Assembly (NCBI RefSeq): GCF_000687555.1
Contig: NZ_JHWJ01000014.1
Coordinates: forward strand, 1-64,000
Length of the DNA: 64,000 bases
From: [Clostridium] aerotolerans DSM 5434
GTDB taxonomy: Bacteria > Bacillota > Clostridia > Lachnospirales > Lachnospiraceae
Reading direction: 5' to 3'
Position 1 is the stretch's first letter. Every line of letters starts with the position of its first letter. The translations under genes were made by a program, and so were the position numbers. The notes under the pieces were generated by a model. The model searched no databases. It was not told where the DNA came from and saw only the letters and a program-made list of their open reading frames with translations. This document shows positions 35,173 through 44,198 of this stretch, in pieces.

Positions 35173-36240
35173 TCACTTCCAATCTATCTGAACCATTGCT
35201 TTTATTAAATCCCGGGGCTTATCCTTCATCATCTGAAGGGCTGTTTCCACCTCGCTTAAGCCGTAAAGCTTGTGAGTTACCAGCTTCTCCGGATTGATTC
35301 TTCCGTACTGAATCATCTTTAAAAGCCGTTCGATCCGGTTTCTTCCGCCCTTTGCAAGCTCGGTATGAATGGTTTTTCCTGCCATACCCCGGCCGCCTGA
35401 AAATTTAGGAAATGCAAGGCTTCCCGTTCCCCCGTAATAATTTACATTGGAGATGGTTCCGATGCCGTATCTTGCCATATCAACTGCCTGGGTAAATACC
35501 TCGTCTCCGCCTCCGCAGAGAATCACTCCATCTGCCCCAAGACCGTTTGTCCGTTCCAAGACCTGATCTACAATATCACCGTCCCGGTAGCTTAACACCT
35601 CTGTGGCTCCGAATTCCTTAGCAAGCTCTACGCATACGGGTCTGCTTCCAACGGCAATAATTCTGGCTGCCCCTAAGTGACGGGCTCCTTCCACTGCCAT
35701 TAGACCAATGGGCCCGATTCCCATGACCACAACGGTATCACCGATCTTGATGTCTGCAAATTCTGCCCCGGTAAAGCCTGTGGTCACTACATCCACACAC
35801 ATCAGGGCCTGCTCCAGGGAAACACCTTCCGGTATTTTAGCCAGTGTAGTATCCGCATCTGGAATCAGGAACTTTTCTGCAAAGACTCCTGGCATGGAAC
35901 GTCCCAGCTGATGACCGGAGAAAGGCGCGGAAGCATGCTTATAATTCCCTTCCTGAATGCCAGCTGCCCGCCAGTCCGGAGTAATGGCAGGAACCGCAAC
36001 CACATCCCCTGGCTTAAAATCAACGACCAGCTCTCCTACCTCTAAAACCTCGGCAACGCATTCATGACCAAGAATTAAATTAGGCGCCTTTCTTGAGCCT
36101 CCCCCATATACGGTGTGAACATCCGAAGAGCATGGGGTGACTGCGATGGGGCGCAAAATGGCTCCATAAGGAGTGAGGGTTGGTTCCGGTGCATCATACC
36201 AGCCTACTTTTCCCGGTTCGATTAAAACAAAAGCTTTCAT
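35173..36240 (-). CDS. Zinc-dependent NADP secondary alcohol dehydrogenase-like protein
   Basis: The 355-residue medium-chain dehydrogenase closely resembles the NADP isopropanol dehydrogenases of Thermoanaerobacter brockii and Clostridium beijerinckii. Cys37 (TPCSSDVHTV), His58 (ILGHE) and the region VDVVTTGF with the Asp ligand would bind catalytic zinc. GIGPIGLMAVEGARHLGAARIIAVGSRP contains the Rossmann loop and the GSRP turn that selects NADP (described in parts: GIGPIGL and VGSRPVC). Within a glycan operon it could instead oxidise or reduce a sugar or a branch carbonyl. The spacing to both neighbours is under 10 bases. Confidence 0.85.
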   Translation of the reverse strand: MKAFVLIEPGKVGWYDAPEPTLTPYGAILRPIAVTPCSSDVHTVYGGGSRKAPNLILGHECVAEVLEVGELVVDFKPGDVVAVPAITPDWRAAGIQEGNYKHASAPFSGHQLGRSMPGVFAEKFLIPDADTTLAKIPEGVSLEQALMCVDVVTTGFTGAEFADIKIGDTVVVMGIGPIGLMAVEGARHLGAARIIAVGSRPVCVELAKEFGATEVLSYRDGDIVDQVLERTNGLGADGVILCGGGDEVFTQAVDMARYGIGTISNVNYYGGTGSLAFPKFSGGRGMAGKTIHTELAKGGRNRIERLLKMIQYGRINPEKLVTHKLYGLSEVETALQMMKDKPRDLIKAMVQIDWK

Positions 36241-36249
36241 AGGTTATAC

Positions 36250-37440
36250 TTATATCCTTTCCAGATGATTGGATTTCAATGCCAGTATTTCCACATCCCG
36301 TCCAAATTTTTCCTTTATAATACCTGCAATCTCCTCCGTATAGCCAGGTGCCACGATTAATATGGCATCCACAGGGTCAGTCATAAAATGCTCTGACGGC
36401 ACAATGGGAAGATGAGAGGCTGGTGCATATTTTCCCTGCTTAAAGGGAGCCGAGTCTATCATATACTCTGCAAATGCTCCGATTTTCGTGGTAGAAGCCA
36501 GTGTAAAGCCCTGATGGCTGGCTCCCCAGACTGCAAGACGTTTTCCGCCTGCCTCCAGCTCCTTAATAAGCTGATCCATCTCACTGCCGATGGTATCCTG
36601 GCTTTTTATGAGCCCTGATACGTCTATCTTGACAGCCTTCTTATCATCTTCTCTTTTCGCTGGCTGCTTTTTCTTTCTCACAATGACAGAAAGGGTATCC
36701 CGGTTGATTATCTCTTCTTCCAGAACTTCAAACCCTGCCTCCTCCACAGTATAGCGAAGGGTATCAAAGGTATAATAAGCCAGATGATCCCGGATCAGCT
36801 CATAATAGCCGTCATACTCCAGAATGTATTCTAGGCTTGGCACCGTAATTAATCCAATGCCCTCTTCCTGTAAATTATCCGCCAGACAGCGGAGCATGGA
36901 AATCGGATTCGGCTGATGCTCTAAAAAATTAAAGGAGAGGAATCCGTCATAGGGACCCTTTACACTTCCATCACCAGGAGCAAGAATCTCTCCTTCTTTA
37001 GCAAACTGCTTCCAGACATTTAAGCCCTTTTCCTTTGCCATGGCCACAAGAGGTTCCCTGTTTTCTATGCCATAAGCCTCAACCGGGAAGTTTGACAGCA
37101 CGGAAAGAAATTCTCCCTGACCGCATCCTGCTTCAATCAGCTTCTTACCTTCCAGATGATAGGTTTCTATTAAATGACGATACTGACGGGTTCTTAAATT
37201 CACCATGGTGGTGCTGTAGCCGCCAGACCGGATTACGTCCTTATAATATTTCACAGGCTGGCAGTCAAACTGAACCAGACCGCAGCTACTACACTTACAA
37301 AGGTTAAGAGATATTCCCTTCTCCTCCATAAGCTCTTCCTTTGAAGGTATGTCCTGAGCAGAAGCTGGCATTCCCTCCAGAACCATCAGGGGCTCTTCTG
37401 TCAAAGGGCTGCCGCACACAATACAAATCTTATCTCTCAT
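36250..37440 (-). CDS. Zinc-containing SAM-dependent sugar C-methyltransferase-like protein
   Basis: The 396-residue product has three parts, the layout of TylC3/NovU-type sugar C-methyltransferases: an N-terminal zinc finger (CIVCGSPL ... CKCSSCGLVQ), a Rossmann SAM domain with KLIEAGCGQGEFLSV and FLSFNFLEHQP, and a C-terminal domain (RLAVWGASHQGFTLAS, VDAILIVAPGYTEEI). The frame opens at a TTG at 37464, but the ATG at 37440 with AGGAAGGGA upstream is the better start. It follows the epimerase closely. The acceptor may be a ketosugar; this is an inference. Confidence 0.82.
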   Translation of the reverse strand: MRDKICIVCGSPLTEEPLMVLEGMPASAQDIPSKEELMEEKGISLNLCKCSSCGLVQFDCQPVKYYKDVIRSGGYSTTMVNLRTRQYRHLIETYHLEGKKLIEAGCGQGEFLSVLSNFPVEAYGIENREPLVAMAKEKGLNVWKQFAKEGEILAPGDGSVKGPYDGFLSFNFLEHQPNPISMLRCLADNLQEEGIGLITVPSLEYILEYDGYYELIRDHLAYYTFDTLRYTVEEAGFEVLEEEIINRDTLSVIVRKKKQPAKREDDKKAVKIDVSGLIKSQDTIGSEMDQLIKELEAGGKRLAVWGASHQGFTLASTTKIGAFAEYMIDSAPFKQGKYAPASHLPIVPSEHFMTDPVDAILIVAPGYTEEIAGIIKEKFGRDVEILALKSNHLERI

Positions 37441-37460
37441 ACCATAAAAATCCCTTCCTG

Positions 37461-38402
37461 TCAATATTTTTCCTCTTCATGGGTCTTTAAAATCCCTTCC
37501 CGGAAGTTGACATAAGGCTTAAAACCAGTAGCCCCTATGAGTTTCTTAATATCGGGAATGAGATTTGCGGGACCTTCTGCATTGGGCTTTCTTCTTCCGT
37601 AGCTGTAGCTTCCGTGAGAGCCTAACACCTCATACATGGTTCGGATATACTCTCTTAGCTGTCTGTTCTCTTCCTCTGGTCCTGCCACATTATAAATTCC
37701 GGAAGCCGATCCTTTTTCCTGTTCCATTAAAAGTTTCAGCGCCCGGATGCAATCGTCCAGATATAAGAAATTCCACATTTGGGTGCATTCCCCCAATGAT
37801 ATATATTCCCCGCGGGAAAATGTCCGGATACAGCTTTCCACCAGAGACCAGGGGTGATCCCCAGGACCGTAAACGCTGAAGATTCTGGCATGGATATATT
37901 CCATATCAGCAATTCCCTGCTGCCTCCAGCCTTCCGTCTGCTCCATTGCCCGATTTAAAAACTGAAGCTTTGCCTTTCCGTATTCGGATACTGGTCTGCA
38001 CTCCGTTTCTTCAGTCATGGCATCCTGATGGATTCCATACTCTGCCTGGGAGCCGCTGAAAAGAAATCGGCGGCAGCCTAAGCGTCTGGCTCCTTCTAAA
38101 GCCTTCAGGGAGTCATCCACATTCTTCTGCTGGACCTCTCCCTTTAACCGGTTTTCACTTCCTGAACCATCCCAGCCAAAATGATAAAATGCCTGGCATT
38201 CTTCATCAATGGCCTGATTCAGTTCATGAAGCTCCTCTAAATTACGTTCTATTATGATAAGCCCGTTCCGGTCTTCTTTCAGACTGCTTCTGTTCTTAGA
38301 GCCCGGACGGACAACTGCGTACACTTTATTTCCGTCTTCCAATAACTGATCCACCAACGCTCTTCCTAAAAAGCTGGTGGCTCCTGTTACAACTGCATTC
38401 AA
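37461..38402 (-). CDS. NAD-dependent sugar epimerase/reductase (extended SDR)
   Basis: The 313-residue product has the N-terminal loop VTGATSFLGRAL, FLFSGSQAEYG, and the catalytic YxxxK in SEYGKAKLQ. RIFSVYGPGDHPWSLV and FLYLDDCIRAL are typical of nucleotide-sugar epimerases, dehydratases and 4-ketoreductases. The start is TTG at 38402, with GGAGG 7 bases upstream and no better alternative. It lies between the TPP enzyme and the methyltransferase. The substrate is unknown. Confidence 0.85.
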   Translation of the reverse strand: MNAVVTGATSFLGRALVDQLLEDGNKVYAVVRPGSKNRSSLKEDRNGLIIIERNLEELHELNQAIDEECQAFYHFGWDGSGSENRLKGEVQQKNVDDSLKALEGARRLGCRRFLFSGSQAEYGIHQDAMTEETECRPVSEYGKAKLQFLNRAMEQTEGWRQQGIADMEYIHARIFSVYGPGDHPWSLVESCIRTFSRGEYISLGECTQMWNFLYLDDCIRALKLLMEQEKGSASGIYNVAGPEEENRQLREYIRTMYEVLGSHGSYSYGRRKPNAEGPANLIPDIKKLIGATGFKPYVNFREGILKTHEEEKY

Positions 38403-38438
38403 GGTGCTTCCTCCATACCTTAATTTAATGTCAAAGCT

Positions 38439-40373
38439 TTAATCCGTAAGTCTTGGGATAATCATGTTCTCTTCCATCTCTTCCTCAGAAAGAAATGGAG
38501 ATAAATCCTCAAGGGGAGGAGAAACCATGGTTCCATCTGGAAGCCGTTTTGCCGAAGACTTTGGTTCAAAATTCTGTTCCCTGCTTACAAATATCTCACA
38601 AATGACTGGTCCGTCCATGGAAAGAACTCTAGAAAGCGTTTCACCTAACTCACTGTTATGGTGAATGGATACATAGGGATAACCATAGGCAGCGGATAAC
38701 TTCTCCATCTCAGGGAAGCTTAAATCCCTGCTGTCATCACCAACGCCTACCAACGGCTCTCCAAAGAAATTCTTCTGGGTCTGACGGATGGAATGGTATC
38801 CTCCGTTATTAATAAGGAATATCTTAATCGGCATCTTGTGATGGATAATGGTCTGCAGTTCCTGAATATTCATCTGGATACTTCCGTCACCGGTGATCAG
38901 GATAATATCTTCGGAGGAATCTGCCATGCAGGCACCAATGGCCGCCGGAAGATCATAGCCCATGGACGCCACGGCTGAGTTGGTAATAAATCTCTGGCCC
39001 TTTTTGATGATGCAGGCATGTCCTCCCACCACACAGGCAGATCCGTTTCCTACCACTGTGATCTGGTCTTCCTTAAGCCTTTCTCCCAGCTCCCTGATGA
39101 GCGCATATACATTGGTAAGCTCATGCTCGTCCTGTTTTAAATGCTTTGGAAGGACAACGGGATACTTTTCCTTCCACATGCGACAGGTCTCATTCCAGGT
39201 CATATCCTGAATTCCTTTGCCGCCTGAAAACAGAGGACTTTCCTCAGTCGCCTTATATTCCAGGTCAAGAACCTCTTCCAAAGCCCTGAGTAACTCTTTT
39301 ACATCAGCATGAACCCGCATATCGGAATGAACCGACGGCTTTTTCAGTTCTTCCTGATCAATATCATTGACAATTACAAAGGCTTCTCTTGCCCATGTTT
39401 TATAATTATAGCCCACCTGACGAATGCTTAAGCGGCTGCCAAGGGACAATAAAAGATCGCTGTTTTGAATGGCAAAATTACCGGCCCTGTCTCCCATTCC
39501 GCCGCCTCGTCCTGTATAAAGGGGATGGGTATCCCAGATGCAGTCCTGGCTGTTCCAGCCTGTTACCACCGGAACTCCAAGTTTTTCTACCACACGAAGA
39601 AATGCTTCATGGGCCTGTCCAATGCGTATCCCATTACCCGCATTGATGACTGGACGTGTCGCGTTCTTAATCCTTTCAAGGATTTCCTTTGCTATTTCCC
39701 TTGTCACAGACTCTGGAAGGGTCTGGCGTTTTTCTCCTTGTCCTGCCTCATCTTCCTTTATCTTAGCACTAGTTTTCGTCAGCCAGCCGTCTCCGCCACG
39801 TTCATAATCTTCCGGAGAAAATCCTGCCAGTTCCTCTGTCTCAATATACGCTCCCTGGACATTTAGTGGAATGTCAAGCCAGGCAGGTCCCGGACGGCCG
39901 GAGCAGGCCAGATAAATGGCTTTTTCCAGGCAATACCGGATTCTCATTGGGTCAATGACCATCTCACTGTATTTGGTCATACAGTCCACGGCCTTTACAA
40001 TATCAAATTCCTGGTCTCCCATGGCACGAATGTCAACCCCAGACCATCTGGCTGTGGTGTCAAAACGAACCTGACCGGACAAAATCAACATTGGAATGGA
40101 ATCCAGCCAGCCTCCAAGCACACCGGTAATGGCGTTGGTCCCCCCGGGACCCGTAGTTACACAGACAGCAGCAAGCTCATTATGGATTCTTGTATACGCT
40201 TCTGCTGCTATGGCACACGCCTGCTCGTGGTGATTATAGAGACATCTTAACCCTTCCTGATGCCCAAGAGCATCATTTAAATGCATGGCACCTCCGCCTG
40301 TCACGGTAAATACCTGGGTGATCCCTGACTCGAAAAGCTTCTGGGAAATATAGTTGGATACTTTCATTCTCAT
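38439..40373 (-). CDS. TPP-dependent acetolactate-synthase-like enzyme
   Basis: The 644-residue product has the three domains of the acetohydroxyacid synthase family. The N-terminal Pyr domain has Glu50 (YNHHEQACAIAAEAYTR, the TPP-activating Glu). The central domain includes GRGGGMGDRAGNFAI. The C-terminal PP domain has ITGDGSIQMNIQEL...INN (the GDG-NN thiamine diphosphate/metal motif). It is longer than IlvB and is not next to an IlvN regulatory subunit. In a glycan operon this points to adding a two-carbon unit to a ketosugar, as YerE does in yersiniose synthesis. AAGGAG precedes the ATG; it is the first gene of the operon. Confidence 0.88.
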   Translation of the reverse strand: MRMKVSNYISQKLFESGITQVFTVTGGGAMHLNDALGHQEGLRCLYNHHEQACAIAAEAYTRIHNELAAVCVTTGPGGTNAITGVLGGWLDSIPMLILSGQVRFDTTARWSGVDIRAMGDQEFDIVKAVDCMTKYSEMVIDPMRIRYCLEKAIYLACSGRPGPAWLDIPLNVQGAYIETEELAGFSPEDYERGGDGWLTKTSAKIKEDEAGQGEKRQTLPESVTREIAKEILERIKNATRPVINAGNGIRIGQAHEAFLRVVEKLGVPVVTGWNSQDCIWDTHPLYTGRGGGMGDRAGNFAIQNSDLLLSLGSRLSIRQVGYNYKTWAREAFVIVNDIDQEELKKPSVHSDMRVHADVKELLRALEEVLDLEYKATEESPLFSGGKGIQDMTWNETCRMWKEKYPVVLPKHLKQDEHELTNVYALIRELGERLKEDQITVVGNGSACVVGGHACIIKKGQRFITNSAVASMGYDLPAAIGACMADSSEDIILITGDGSIQMNIQELQTIIHHKMPIKIFLINNGGYHSIRQTQKNFFGEPLVGVGDDSRDLSFPEMEKLSAAYGYPYVSIHHNSELGETLSRVLSMDGPVICEIFVSREQNFEPKSSAKRLPDGTMVSPPLEDLSPFLSEEEMEENMIIPRLTD

Positions 40374-40416
40374 GTTTCTTCGCTCCTTTTTGAAGGAATG
40401 TTTTTATCTGTCTGTG

Positions 40417-40422
40417 ATTATA
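40417..40422 (-). promoter_or_regulatory. -10 element of the glycan operon promoter
   Basis: On the minus strand TATAAT with TGG directly before it (extended -10), about 45 bases upstream of the TPP enzyme start. No good -35 is present, which is tolerated with an extended -10. Confidence 0.55.
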
Positions 40423-40578
40423 CCACACCAACCTTTATTTTCCTATTAAAGTTTTCTTACTTTCTTAAACCTTGGGATCCACGGGAAACCCCTACACTTT
40501 CTCATGTTTTTTCTTATTATGTTATCTCCTTCCATATCTGCCATGAAACCTCACTATCTTTGAGACTTTTAAATAGGT

Positions 40579-40584
40579 TATAAT
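40579..40584 (+). promoter_or_regulatory. -10 element upstream of the wall-binding repeat protein
   Basis: A perfect TATAAT lies 70 bases before the ATG at 40654. The -35 region is weak (ATCTTT at 17-base spacing). The 5' leader is about 65 bases. Confidence 0.45.
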
Positions 40585-40653
40585 CGCAGAGTAATGCAAC
40601 TATGGATTTTCGGCCACGATATAACTTATTGCAAAAAAGGAGAGAACATATTT

Positions 40654-42006
40654 ATGAAAAAGCACTTAAAATTGATGGCTGTATTATCCGCTGCCGGTGT
40701 TATAGCTGCCGCAGCTCCAGAGCTGGGTATTTTAAGCAACGCCACCACTGCTTTCGCGAAGGCAAATGGCTGGGTAGAAGAGAACGGTTCCTGGAAATTC
40801 TATGAAGAGGGCGACTACTATGCGACCGATTCCTGGAAGAAATACGGTGAGGATTGGTATTACTTAGACGAGAATGGCGAAATTGCAAAAGGTCAGGAAG
40901 TCGATGAATATTATGTAGACGACAGCGGAAAGAGAGTAACCAACTATTGGAATTCTGTTCAGAATGACAACTACTGGGACTCCCCTGACGCACCAGAAGT
41001 TTTCTGGCATTATTACGGAAAAGACGGCAAGGCTGTTGTATCCAAATGGCAGAAAATTAACGATCAGTGGTATTACTTTGACGAACAGGGTCAGATGCTC
41101 ACTGGTAAAGTTGAGATCGAAGGCTCTACCTTCTATCTTGGTGATGAAAATGACGGTGCCAAGAAAACCGGTTGGTTTGAGCTTGACAGCGTAAAAGAGG
41201 ATTCTGAGAAGCCTCTCTCCTGGTACTACTTTGATAAAGACGGCGTTATGGTAAAAGATCAGGTTGATAAGAAGATCAACGGTTCTTACTATACGTTCGT
41301 AAATGGAGAAATGCAGACTGGTTGGTACAAGCTTCCGGTTAATGCAACCCCATCTGAAGCGGCCGAAAATACAACTGACAACGCTGGATCTGCTGCAGGG
41401 TACCAGTACTATGATCCTGACAACGGAACAAGAGTTGATGGCTGGAGAGAAATCGAAGGTATCACAGGTGTTAGCGTAGAAGACGAGACTCATTGGTTCT
41501 TCTTTAAAGATGGCGCTCCATACTTTGCAAAAAAGGGAATCGCGTTATTTAACATTAACTCTCAGAAATATGGATTTAATACAAAAGGTGAAATGCAGAC
41601 TGGTCTTAAAGTCGTTACTTTAGAAGACGGAAATGTTGCAAACTTCCACTTCTCCTCTAACGGTACTATGGATACAGGCAAGCAGACAATTTTTAACGAA
41701 ACTTTAGATGAGAACGAGATCTGGTACTTCTATACCTCAGGTTCCAAAAAGGGACAGGGTTATACCGGAATCCTCGATAATACAGTGTATGAATACGGTT
41801 TAAGAAAAGAAGCATCTACTGATTTAAGAGTCGCTCCTGTTTCTCTTAACGGCGTAAATTACCTTGTAAACACAAGCGGAGTTCTTCAGACCGCATCTTC
41901 TACTTCCAAGTCTATCGTTAAACCAGAGCTTGGTGCAGGATACAGAGATTACAAGGATGCCAACGAAAAAGTATTTGTTGTCAACACAAACGGTATCATT
42001 CAGTAA
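40654..42006 (+). CDS. Secreted cell-wall-binding repeat protein
   Basis: The 450-residue protein starts with a signal peptide (MKKHLKLMAVLSAAGVIAAA, probable cleavage after AFA near residue 35). The rest is built of degenerate choline/wall-binding-type repeats of about 20 residues with the W-YY-D-G pattern: GWVEENGSWKFYEE, DWYYLDENGEIAKG, QWYYFDEQGQMLTG, SWYYFDKDGVMVKD, YTFVNGEMQTGWY and others. No catalytic domain is visible, so it may be structural or surface-adhesive. I chose the ATG at 40654 behind AAAAGGAG. The repeats resemble those at the end of the GH59 enzyme nearby. Confidence 0.88.
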   Translation: MKKHLKLMAVLSAAGVIAAAAPELGILSNATTAFAKANGWVEENGSWKFYEEGDYYATDSWKKYGEDWYYLDENGEIAKGQEVDEYYVDDSGKRVTNYWNSVQNDNYWDSPDAPEVFWHYYGKDGKAVVSKWQKINDQWYYFDEQGQMLTGKVEIEGSTFYLGDENDGAKKTGWFELDSVKEDSEKPLSWYYFDKDGVMVKDQVDKKINGSYYTFVNGEMQTGWYKLPVNATPSEAAENTTDNAGSAAGYQYYDPDNGTRVDGWREIEGITGVSVEDETHWFFFKDGAPYFAKKGIALFNINSQKYGFNTKGEMQTGLKVVTLEDGNVANFHFSSNGTMDTGKQTIFNETLDENEIWYFYTSGSKKGQGYTGILDNTVYEYGLRKEASTDLRVAPVSLNGVNYLVNTSGVLQTASSTSKSIVKPELGAGYRDYKDANEKVFVVNTNGIIQ

Positions 42007-42056
42007 GATAATCATTAAAAATAAATTACAAAAGATTCATCCGTTCAAATGAAAGA

Positions 42057-42090
42057 AGCCCGCACGCGCTATGCGTTGCGGGCTCTTTTT
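42057..42090 (+). terminator. Terminator after the wall-binding repeat protein
   Basis: AGCCCGCACGC / GCGTTGCGGGCT forms a GC-rich stem with one bulge and a short loop, followed by CTTTTTG. Confidence 0.9.
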
Positions 42091-42212
42091 GTGCCTTTTC
42101 TATAATAATTATTAATTTTGATGAATTTGGCGTTACATTTTCCTTTAAAATACGTTATATATTATAGAAGTAGACTGTCTTTACTATAAATCAAGAAAAA
42201 AGGAGGAGACTA

Positions 42213-42620
42213 ATGAGAGAATTGTCCGTGTACTACTGTTGTAAATGCGGTTACTATGGATATTATCAGCTTCAGCGCAATGCGGTTTGCCCTAAATGCA
42301 GGGTCCAGATGGCTCCGCTATCTATCAGCTACCAGGCCTTTATGGATCTTTCCTGCGAAGATAGGGATGAGTTGCTTTCCCAACATATAATTGATTCCTC
42401 TTCTCCTTATGTCCAACGCCTCTTGGCGCCACACAAGGAAAATAACAGTCGGGAAGTTATCGCCCGTATGGGAGACCGCATTACTGAATTAGAGATAGAG
42501 AACGAAAAACTGAATCAAACCATCGAATGGATGCATCAGACAATATGGGAACTCGTTCGCAAAAACAAAGGAATGGTTCCAGACGACAAAATAAACCCGG
42601 ATCAAGGGATAGACCCCTGA
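42213..42620 (+). CDS. Zinc-ribbon coiled-coil protein, 135 aa
   Basis: I do not recognise a named family. The N-terminus holds a zinc ribbon: CCKCGYYGYY then CPKCRVQM (residues 9-30). The middle is a small helical region (YQAFMDLSCEDRDELLSQHI). Residues 83-118 form a coiled coil (ITELEIENEKLNQTIEWMHQ). AAGGAGG precedes the ATG. It faces the 49-residue coiled-coil gene on the opposite strand, and both stops lie in one hairpin. The ribbon could bind nucleic acid or protein; the function is unknown. Confidence 0.75.
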   Translation: MRELSVYYCCKCGYYGYYQLQRNAVCPKCRVQMAPLSISYQAFMDLSCEDRDELLSQHIIDSSSPYVQRLLAPHKENNSREVIARMGDRITELEIENEKLNQTIEWMHQTIWELVRKNKGMVPDDKINPDQGIDP

Positions 42621-42671
42621 CAGGGATACTCCCGGGAGTGCCCGGCACTCCCCTGACTATCCCCTGTCAGG
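42616..42671. terminator. Two-part GC-rich hairpin holding both stop codons of convergent genes
   Basis: The outer stem CCTGACAGGGATA (42616-42628) pairs with TATCCCCTGTCAGG (42658-42671) with one bulged base. The inner stem GGGAGTG (42634-42640) pairs with CACTCCC (42646-42652) around a CCCGG loop. No T-run follows on either strand, so it is not a standard terminator. Confidence 0.75.
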
Positions 42672-42816
42672 CAATCTTATCAACGCTTATGTACCGACCG
42701 AGTAATCTGTTGAGGGTTTGATTCAACCGTTCAATCACTCTATGGAGCTTCATATTCTCTTCCGTTAACCTTTCATTCTCAAGCTCTATAATCCGCAGCT
42801 TCTCAGCGTCTGTCAT
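42667..42816 (-). CDS. Small coiled-coil protein, 49 aa
   Basis: The minus-strand ORF starts at ATG 42816 behind a strong AAGGAGG and encodes 49 residues. It begins MTDAEKLRIIELENERLT and continues with leucine/isoleucine heptads (ENMKLHRVIERLNQTLNRLL), ending GRYISVDKIA. This is almost entirely one amphipathic helix, likely a coiled coil. The sequence ELEN...NQT resembles the coiled coil of the facing zinc-ribbon protein, so the two could hetero-associate or share descent. The strong ribosome site makes it likely to be real. Confidence 0.65.
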   Translation of the reverse strand: MTDAEKLRIIELENERLTEENMKLHRVIERLNQTLNRLLGRYISVDKIA

Positions 42817-43970
42817 ATAGAAAACCCTCCTTTTTTTCTGCTTTTCTAGTAACCACTATAAGCTGTTTCATACAGTTTGAAAAGCGAAATTAATCGCAAA
42901 ATTCGACACGAATTTGTTTATTTTGTATAAATTATTATATTTTTTGATGTAAAAGTAGTCAAAGTACTATATGTATTGATGGTGCAAAGGTGATACACAA
43001 GATATGCTTTTGGGATTGTTATATTATTGTCGATAAATTATGTAGCAAATTTTGCTTTTTTCGAACTATATGAGACTATTTTGTATTTAATTAAACTTGA
43101 TAAGATTTTAACTATAATTGAGGCATATCATTACTTCCACATTTACGCCTTAAAAGGTCTTAAACCGCAAACCTTTGAATGGGTGTTATGAGGCATATCT
43201 ATCCTTGGAGATACCGGTTTGAAGATTAGGATTTTGGTATTGTTTTGTCATGGATGAGAGCTCTTTTTGTTGTAGTTCAGCACTTAGGAGCTATCTGTAT
43301 CGATCTTAGGCATTTACCATATGCCACTATCTTATTGATTGTAGAGGTACATTTTTGTTAGATTGTATCAATTACCTCTTGCAAATGGGGTTGGTAGTAT
43401 CCTGAGTTTTGTATGATATTTTTGTATAAGTATTTAATGACTCTCTAGTTAGATATTACGTATGCATTTATAAGATTACCCATTGGTTTTTTTCTAATTA
43501 TTCTGTATGCTTATATATAATTTTAAGTATAGCAACTTTTAAGTGTGGACACAACTATGAATCGAATTTAACTGGATAAGAAGTGTGTAACTAACAATAA
43601 ACGACATGAAATTTTTCTATTGTTTTAACTGTTTATTTAATTAAAATTATATATTTTTTTATGATGAATATAAAACAATAAGGTCAATTTTAAGGGAGTC
43701 AATTTATTGAGTAGAATATAATTTTTTAATGATGATTTGCTGTTTTTTCATGAGCTGTTTGAAGAAAGTGATAATAGATGAAACACCTGCAAAGTCTATT
43801 ATACAGGATTTGAAGACCTCAAACAATCCCCATTTGCCAGAAATTTCTGTTGGGAGAATTAAGATGAACAAAATATGCCGGGAAAGTAGCACCTGACATA
43901 AACCGGAACCCTATTATACGTAAACCTTTTTATTCAGAATTTTATAATATTCTATGAATCACATGAAAAC
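42817..43970. other. AT-rich gene-free stretch
   Basis: About 1.15 kb without a gene I can support. It is AT-rich with many stops in all frames. A direct repeat GAGGCATATC appears at 43121 and 43190, and a TATAAT occurs at 43114-43119. It may be the remains of decayed mobile DNA or hold a non-coding RNA; neither is shown. Confidence 0.5.
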
Positions 43971-44015
43971 ACCTCCAAACAGGACTAAAATTATTACGTC
44001 CTATTTGGAGGTTGA
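43968..44015 (-). terminator. Terminator downstream of the GH59 gene
   Basis: On the minus strand ACCTCCAAATAGGAC pairs with GTCCTGTTTGGAGGT (15 bp, one G-U) around a 12-base AT-rich loop, followed by GTTTTC. It is about 185 bases beyond the GH59 stop. Confidence 0.75.
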
Positions 44016-44198
44016 ATATTACGAATTTAAGCTTTTATCCTGTGAAATTTTCATGCAGCTGATTCTTTCATTTGACAGGGCGCATATTGACAGCTTCTGC
44101 ATGTTCACATTATAACATACGCTTACTGGTAGATTTACTGATGCACAAGCAAATTGGGTAATAATTTTATCTGCTCTCATTCGATATCTTTTGGAGGT

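Noticed and set aside
40864-41493. 209-residue minus-strand ORF inside the wall-binding protein
   Set aside because: It is a by-product of the repeat codon pattern on the other strand, with no start signal.
43704-43892. 62-residue minus-strand ORF in the empty region
   Set aside because: It has no good ribosome binding site, an AT-driven composition and no recognisable motif; a plus-strand frame overlaps it equally well.
44040-44120. Very short ORFs beside the GH59 terminator
   Set aside because: Both strands give peptides of about 20-27 residues, but neither has a ribosome binding site.
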